64,000 nucleotides of DNA. Source: Thermoproteota archaeon (GTDB taxonomy: Archaea; Korarchaeota; JAOZGF01; JAOZFZ01). The translations under genes were made by a program, and so were the position numbers. The stretch is taken from the NCBI GenBank assembly GCA_027492035.1, contig JAOZFT010000004.1:124001-188000 (forward strand), given 5' to 3'. Shown piece by piece: positions 60,898-64,000 of the stretch (position 1 is its first letter; every line of letters begins with the position of its first letter). The notes under the pieces were generated by a model. That model did no database searches, was not told where the DNA came from, and worked only from the letters and a program-made list of their open reading frames with translations.

Positions 60898-63332
60898 TTC
60901 TCTAATTCACTGACTGAACTGAAACCATTTATTTTCTTAATATGGAGGAGTTTACAGTTGACCCCTGCCTTTTTAGAGATTTTTAAAATTTTCCCTTTCA
61001 GAATATTATCTTGTGTTGCAACTAAAACTTGATGGAATACATTGCTTTTTAAAAGGGTTGAAAGGAAGACTTCCTTACATAGTTCATCTGTACCTGGTAA
61101 GGGGTCATCAAAAGCTATGAAACCTAAATTGTGGGGGCTTAAGGTGTATGAAGCAAGCAGGATAGACAGTGTTACTATTATTTTTTGACCGTCACTTAGT
61201 TTCAACGTAAATGGAACTACTTCTTTATCCCGAGTTTTCACAACTAAAAACCTATAGATGCTTCTCTTGCCCCTTTTGTCCTCTATTTCTTCTATTTTAA
61301 TAAGGATTTGAGAGAGGTCATTGTATGGGTAAATATGGTTGAAGAAACTATTTGCTGTTGTATTCAAGTTAGATACCACCTTCTTCCTCAATTCTGTTTG
61401 AATTGCGCGATAGCTTTCTCTGATAGAAATTAATTCGGTAAGAAATTCTGACAACCTTTTTTCTTTGTCTCTTAATTCTTTAAGTTTACCTTTGATTTTA
61501 ACGAGATGAGGTATGTTCTTTTGTAGCGTTAATATTTGTTTTCCTATGTTCCTTCTTTCATTTTTCAAAGAATTCAGTTGTTGAGTATTGAGGGAAAGCT
61601 CTTCAACTGTTTCCAAGTACTCTTCTTCATTAAAATTAAGCATTTCTATTCTTTTTTCAACTTCGCTCAAATTTGTTTCTATCTCAGAAAGTTTCTCCTT
61701 TAGCATTTCTATTTCCTTTATCTCCAGAGAGATAGTGTCTAACTTCCTTATTTTTTGTAGGCATATGTTTCTCGATTTTATTTTTTCGTTTATTTCATCC
61801 AGTTTCCTTTTTTCGTTTTCTACCCTAATTTCTAGCAATTTTTTGTCGTTAGTCAGTTTCTCCAGTTCTTGATTTACTTTTTTGAGGTTTAGAATGTCTA
61901 GACTTAATTTTTCAAGTCGATCTTTGGCGTCTGTAAGTTCAGTGTGGAGTTCATTGAGCTCAGAAAACCTAGCAGTTATTTTCATTATTTTCTTTTCATT
62001 TTCCCTTATTTTAGTGTTTAGTTTATCTATTTCTGACTTAGTTACTTTATGGCCGCAAACTAGGCATTCAGTTTCATTTGTTTTCTGTAACTCGTTTGTT
62101 AGAGTAGATAGTATCTTATTTACTGCCTTAACTTCTTTTTCTTTTACTTCCAGAGTTGAAAGTTCTTGCTCTATTTTCTTAATTCTTTTCTCTATTTCGG
62201 GGAGGGAACCATACTTCATTGATAATTTTTCAGCTTCCTTCCTTAGAGATTCAGCTATTACCCTTTTCTTGGTTAAGTTATCAATTTCTCCTCTCTTCTT
62301 TTCAGCTTCTAAAGTTAATTCTTTTATGTTCCTTTCCAGTAACATCTTTTCCTCTTCAAATTCCCTTATTTTTTTATGTATTACTTCCAGTTGAAAGGGC
62401 CCCGAAGAAAATGCGTTTTCATTTATTGGTGTTAAATTGATTTCATGAAACCCAGAACAAAGTTCTCTCGTTTCTTTTATCAAGTTATCTCTTTCAGAAA
62501 CTAAGTTTTCAATGTTTTTCCCACCCAAGTGTAGCAGAATTTCTTCTTTCCTGACTTCAAGGTTGGTTTTTTCCCTTATTAGACTAAAGTACTCTCCTTT
62601 ATCTTTTTCTATTTCTTCTTTCTTTTGCAGCAAAGTATTGCAAATTTTTTGCAGTTCCCTTTCTTCAGCCGCCAGCTCTTCTTCCTTTTTTAAGAGGTTT
62701 TTTAATGTTTCTTTCTTTCCGGGTAAAGATTTTACTTCTGGATAGGTAGTAACCAATTCGTTTATTTTTTGTTTAAGCTTTTCAAGTTCGTTCTTCACCG
62801 TTTTTACTGGAAAAGACTTGTAAAGGTTTTCTAATTCTGAAATCCCCATTAAGCGATCCATGATAATTGTCCGCTCAGAATCAGAACCGAAAATTAACGT
62901 TTGCAGCTCATGGTTCCTCACCAGCACATGTTTTGAGAATTCATCTGGAGTTATTTGAACTATGGCGCCTATCTTTTTCTCCACGTTTTTCTTGATTTCT
63001 TTACCTTTAAGAATTAATTTTGTCCTTAATGGGTTCCTTAATTTTTTTGTTCTAAGGATTTCAAGAACTGTTCCCTCCTCGCTAAAAAGTTCAAGTTCTA
63101 CATCCATTTCCGTAGAGCCACTGAGCATCAGGTCATCCACCTTCATTTCTCTTAGTTTCCTGGTTTCGTATGTATCCCCGAAAAGGGCAAATTCAATAGC
63201 GTCAAAAATAGTTGTTTTTCCTGCACCTGTTCTACCGTACAATAGAATTAAGCCAGGGCTGAGATTAATTACAGTTTTATTTTTAAAAGATTTAAAGTTC
63301 CCGATTGCTATTTTCTTTATGGTGTAAGCCAT
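60894..63332 (-). CDS. Rad50/SMC-like zinc-hook ATPase, candidate arcadin-4
   Basis: An 812-residue ABC-type coiled-coil ATPase. Walker A GRTGAGKTT (33-41), a Q-loop region VRNHELQ, coiled coils (about 175-400 and 440-680) around a zinc hook CLVC (423-426), and the C-terminal ATPase lobe. The signature reads LSDGQ (712-716), not LSGGE, and Walker B FDDP (741-744) has Asp where Rad50 has the catalytic Glu. No mre11, herA or nurA is adjacent. It converges with crenactin; Rad50/SMC-like arcadin-4 is part of the known crenactin cluster, so I prefer a cytoskeletal role but cannot exclude a DNA-repair Rad50. Confidence 0.75.
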   Translation of the reverse strand: MAYTIKKIAIGNFKSFKNKTVINLSPGLILLYGRTGAGKTTIFDAIEFALFGDTYETRKLREMKVDDLMLSGSTEMDVELELFSEEGTVLEILRTKKLRNPLRTKLILKGKEIKKNVEKKIGAIVQITPDEFSKHVLVRNHELQTLIFGSDSERTIIMDRLMGISELENLYKSFPVKTVKNELEKLKQKINELVTTYPEVKSLPGKKETLKNLLKKEEELAAEERELQKICNTLLQKKEEIEKDKGEYFSLIREKTNLEVRKEEILLHLGGKNIENLVSERDNLIKETRELCSGFHEINLTPINENAFSSGPFQLEVIHKKIREFEEEKMLLERNIKELTLEAEKKRGEIDNLTKKRVIAESLRKEAEKLSMKYGSLPEIEKRIKKIEQELSTLEVKEKEVKAVNKILSTLTNELQKTNETECLVCGHKVTKSEIDKLNTKIRENEKKIMKITARFSELNELHTELTDAKDRLEKLSLDILNLKKVNQELEKLTNDKKLLEIRVENEKRKLDEINEKIKSRNICLQKIRKLDTISLEIKEIEMLKEKLSEIETNLSEVEKRIEMLNFNEEEYLETVEELSLNTQQLNSLKNERRNIGKQILTLQKNIPHLVKIKGKLKELRDKEKRLSEFLTELISIRESYRAIQTELRKKVVSNLNTTANSFFNHIYPYNDLSQILIKIEEIEDKRGKRSIYRFLVVKTRDKEVVPFTLKLSDGQKIIVTLSILLASYTLSPHNLGFIAFDDPLPGTDELCKEVFLSTLLKSNVFHQVLVATQDNILKGKILKISKKAGVNCKLLHIKKINGFSSVSELEN

Positions 63333-63340
63333 GTAAACAC

Positions 63341-63502
63341 CTATTTTGAAAGCTTCGTTAATATTTCCTTTATTTCTTCCTCGACTCCACTAACTCCCTT
63401 ACGTAAGTAGATCTCGAAAAGTTTAAAAGCCAAGTCACGTGTATGCTTATTCTCCTTAAAATATTCGTTTAATAATTTTTTTACCTCCTCTTTTACACTC
63501 AT
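63341..63502 (-). CDS. 53-residue helical protein upstream of the Rad50/SMC-like gene
   Basis: ORF from ATG 63502 with AGGTAAG about eight bases upstream, ending eight bases before the ATPase start. The protein is all-helical and charged (EEVKKLLNEYFKEN, then DLAFKLFEIYLRKG, then VEEEIKEILTKL), with no Cys. Tight coupling suggests a partner of the ATPase or of crenactin. Small helical arcadins are known from crenactin clusters, but no sequence family is recognised here. A regulatory peptide is also possible. Confidence 0.6.
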   Translation of the reverse strand: MSVKEEVKKLLNEYFKENKHTRDLAFKLFEIYLRKGVSGVEEEIKEILTKLSK

Positions 63503-63549
63503 AACTTTCTTACCTGCAGAAAATTGTTTTTTGGTTTAAGTGAGAAGTG

Positions 63550-64000
63550 ATGACTGAGAGAGGATTGTTTGTGGGAAGATTTCAACCTTTTCATTTAGGC
63601 CACAGTTTTGCCATTAAATATATTTTAGAGAAAGTTAATAATTTAATAGTTTTGGTGGGTAGCGCCCAGTTTAGCTATACATGGAGAAATCCTTTCACTG
63701 CTGGAGAAAGAATTGAAATGATTTACAGGTCTTTAGATAAACATGATTTAGAGAAAGTGTTAATTATTCCGGTTGACGATACCTATGAGAGAAATTATAT
63801 CTGGGTTAGACATGTAGAAAACTACACGCCTAAATTTAGTGTTGTGTTTTCAAACGATTTTTTAACAAGAAGACTTTTCTTGGACGCGGGGTATAGTGTT
63901 TTAAATGTACCTTTTTACAACAGGAAAGAAGTTTCAGGGACAAGGATAAGGCAACTTATGGCTGAGGAGAAAGAATGGAAAAATTTAGTTCCTAATGGAA
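63550..64000 (+). CDS. nadM: Nicotinamide-nucleotide adenylyltransferase (partial)
   Basis: First 150 residues of archaeal NMNAT, which makes NAD from NMN and ATP. LFVGRFQPFHLGHSFAIK (about 6-23) carries the HxGH motif, GSAQFSYTWRNPFTAGERIEMI (about 38-59) is diagnostic, and the ISSTKIR-like loop is VSGTRIRQLM. The gene runs off the window end (archaeal NMNATs are about 170-180 residues). It diverges from the 53-residue ORF by 47 bases. Confidence 0.93.
   Translation, partial: MTERGLFVGRFQPFHLGHSFAIKYILEKVNNLIVLVGSAQFSYTWRNPFTAGERIEMIYRSLDKHDLEKVLIIPVDDTYERNYIWVRHVENYTPKFSVVFSNDFLTRRLFLDAGYSVLNVPFYNRKEVSGTRIRQLMAEEKEWKNLVPNG

Noticed and set aside
61588-63327. Several Ser/Phe-rich plus-strand ORFs antisense to the Rad50/SMC-like gene
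   Set aside because: Arise from reverse reading of Lys/Glu-rich coiled coil; low-complexity and without start signals.
1-64000. CRISPR array, insertion sequence with terminal repeats, or rRNA operon
   Set aside because: No regularly spaced repeats, no transposase with inverted ends and no rRNA-like stretch was seen on reading.

Overview
The window is archaeal chromosome: AT-rich, densely packed with information-processing genes, many with strong Shine-Dalgarno (SD) sequences. Archaeal signatures include a group II thermosome, Cdc48, RadA, RFC/GINS/MCM/Orc1-Cdc6, EF-2 with the diphthamide synthase DphB, the 20S proteasome beta subunit, a histone, PorGDAB, CTP-dependent riboflavin kinase and intron-containing tRNAs. 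A crenactin, a histone, and tRNA introns inside the D arm point to the TACK group; a Bathyarchaeia-like lineage is my best guess, but no 16S gene is present to confirm it.

Layout. 0-3.6 kb: envelope genes (two Wzy-like membrane polymerases, one anchored protein). 3.6-9.2 kb: thermosome, two tiny Cys-rich proteins and the pyruvate:ferredoxin oxidoreductase operon. 9.2-13.5 kb: flippase-like protein, THEP1 NTPase, translin, FMN/FAD synthesis (ribK, ribL) and dphB. 13.5-15.4 kb: a gene graveyard with a decayed ABC ATPase and a decayed tyrosine recombinase lying against tRNA-Lys, probably a dead integrated element. 15.4-26.6 kb: DUF371, pcm, FEN-1, Cdc48, aEF-1beta, a two-membrane-segment putative sensor-regulator, tRNA-Arg, a glycosyltransferase, pth2, truD, L40e, tRNA-Val. 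26.7-36.3 kb: PRC-barrel, PAC2, SmAP, RadA with a coupled ATPase, EF-2, ADP-forming acyl-CoA synthetase beta, and a PRC-barrel/coiled-coil/DUF373 cluster. 36.3-45.6 kb: replication island (Orc1/Cdc6, RFC-L, RFC-S, GINS, MCM, and Hel308 carrying a mini-intein). 45.6-57.3 kb: purB, histone, tRNA-Pro and a dense RNA-processing block (CCA enzyme, ThpR, UPF0201, RNase Z, tRNA G10 methyltransferase, thiolase TtuA with its ubiquitin-like partner, DUF504, NOG1, proteasome beta, RtcA). 57.3-64 kb: a large repeat-containing surface protein, crenactin, a zinc-hook Rad50/SMC-like ATPase, a 53-residue partner and the start of nadM.

Most interesting points: (1) a crenactin locus with a non-canonical Rad50/SMC ATPase and a small helical protein, resembling the archaeal actin 'Arcade' cluster; (2) three genes (glycosyltransferase, PRC-barrel protein, Hel308) whose family-expected N-termini can only start at CTG or ATA, each with an upstream SD-like sequence; (3) a 142-residue endonuclease-less intein in Hel308 motif VI; (4) D-arm introns in two of four tRNAs; (5) 125 bp of perfect identity between the two AAA domains of Cdc48; (6) a putative membrane regulator joining a cell-wall-binding-repeat-like ectodomain to a cytosolic winged helix. 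All identifications come from reading the sequence and from knowledge of families; no database search was run.
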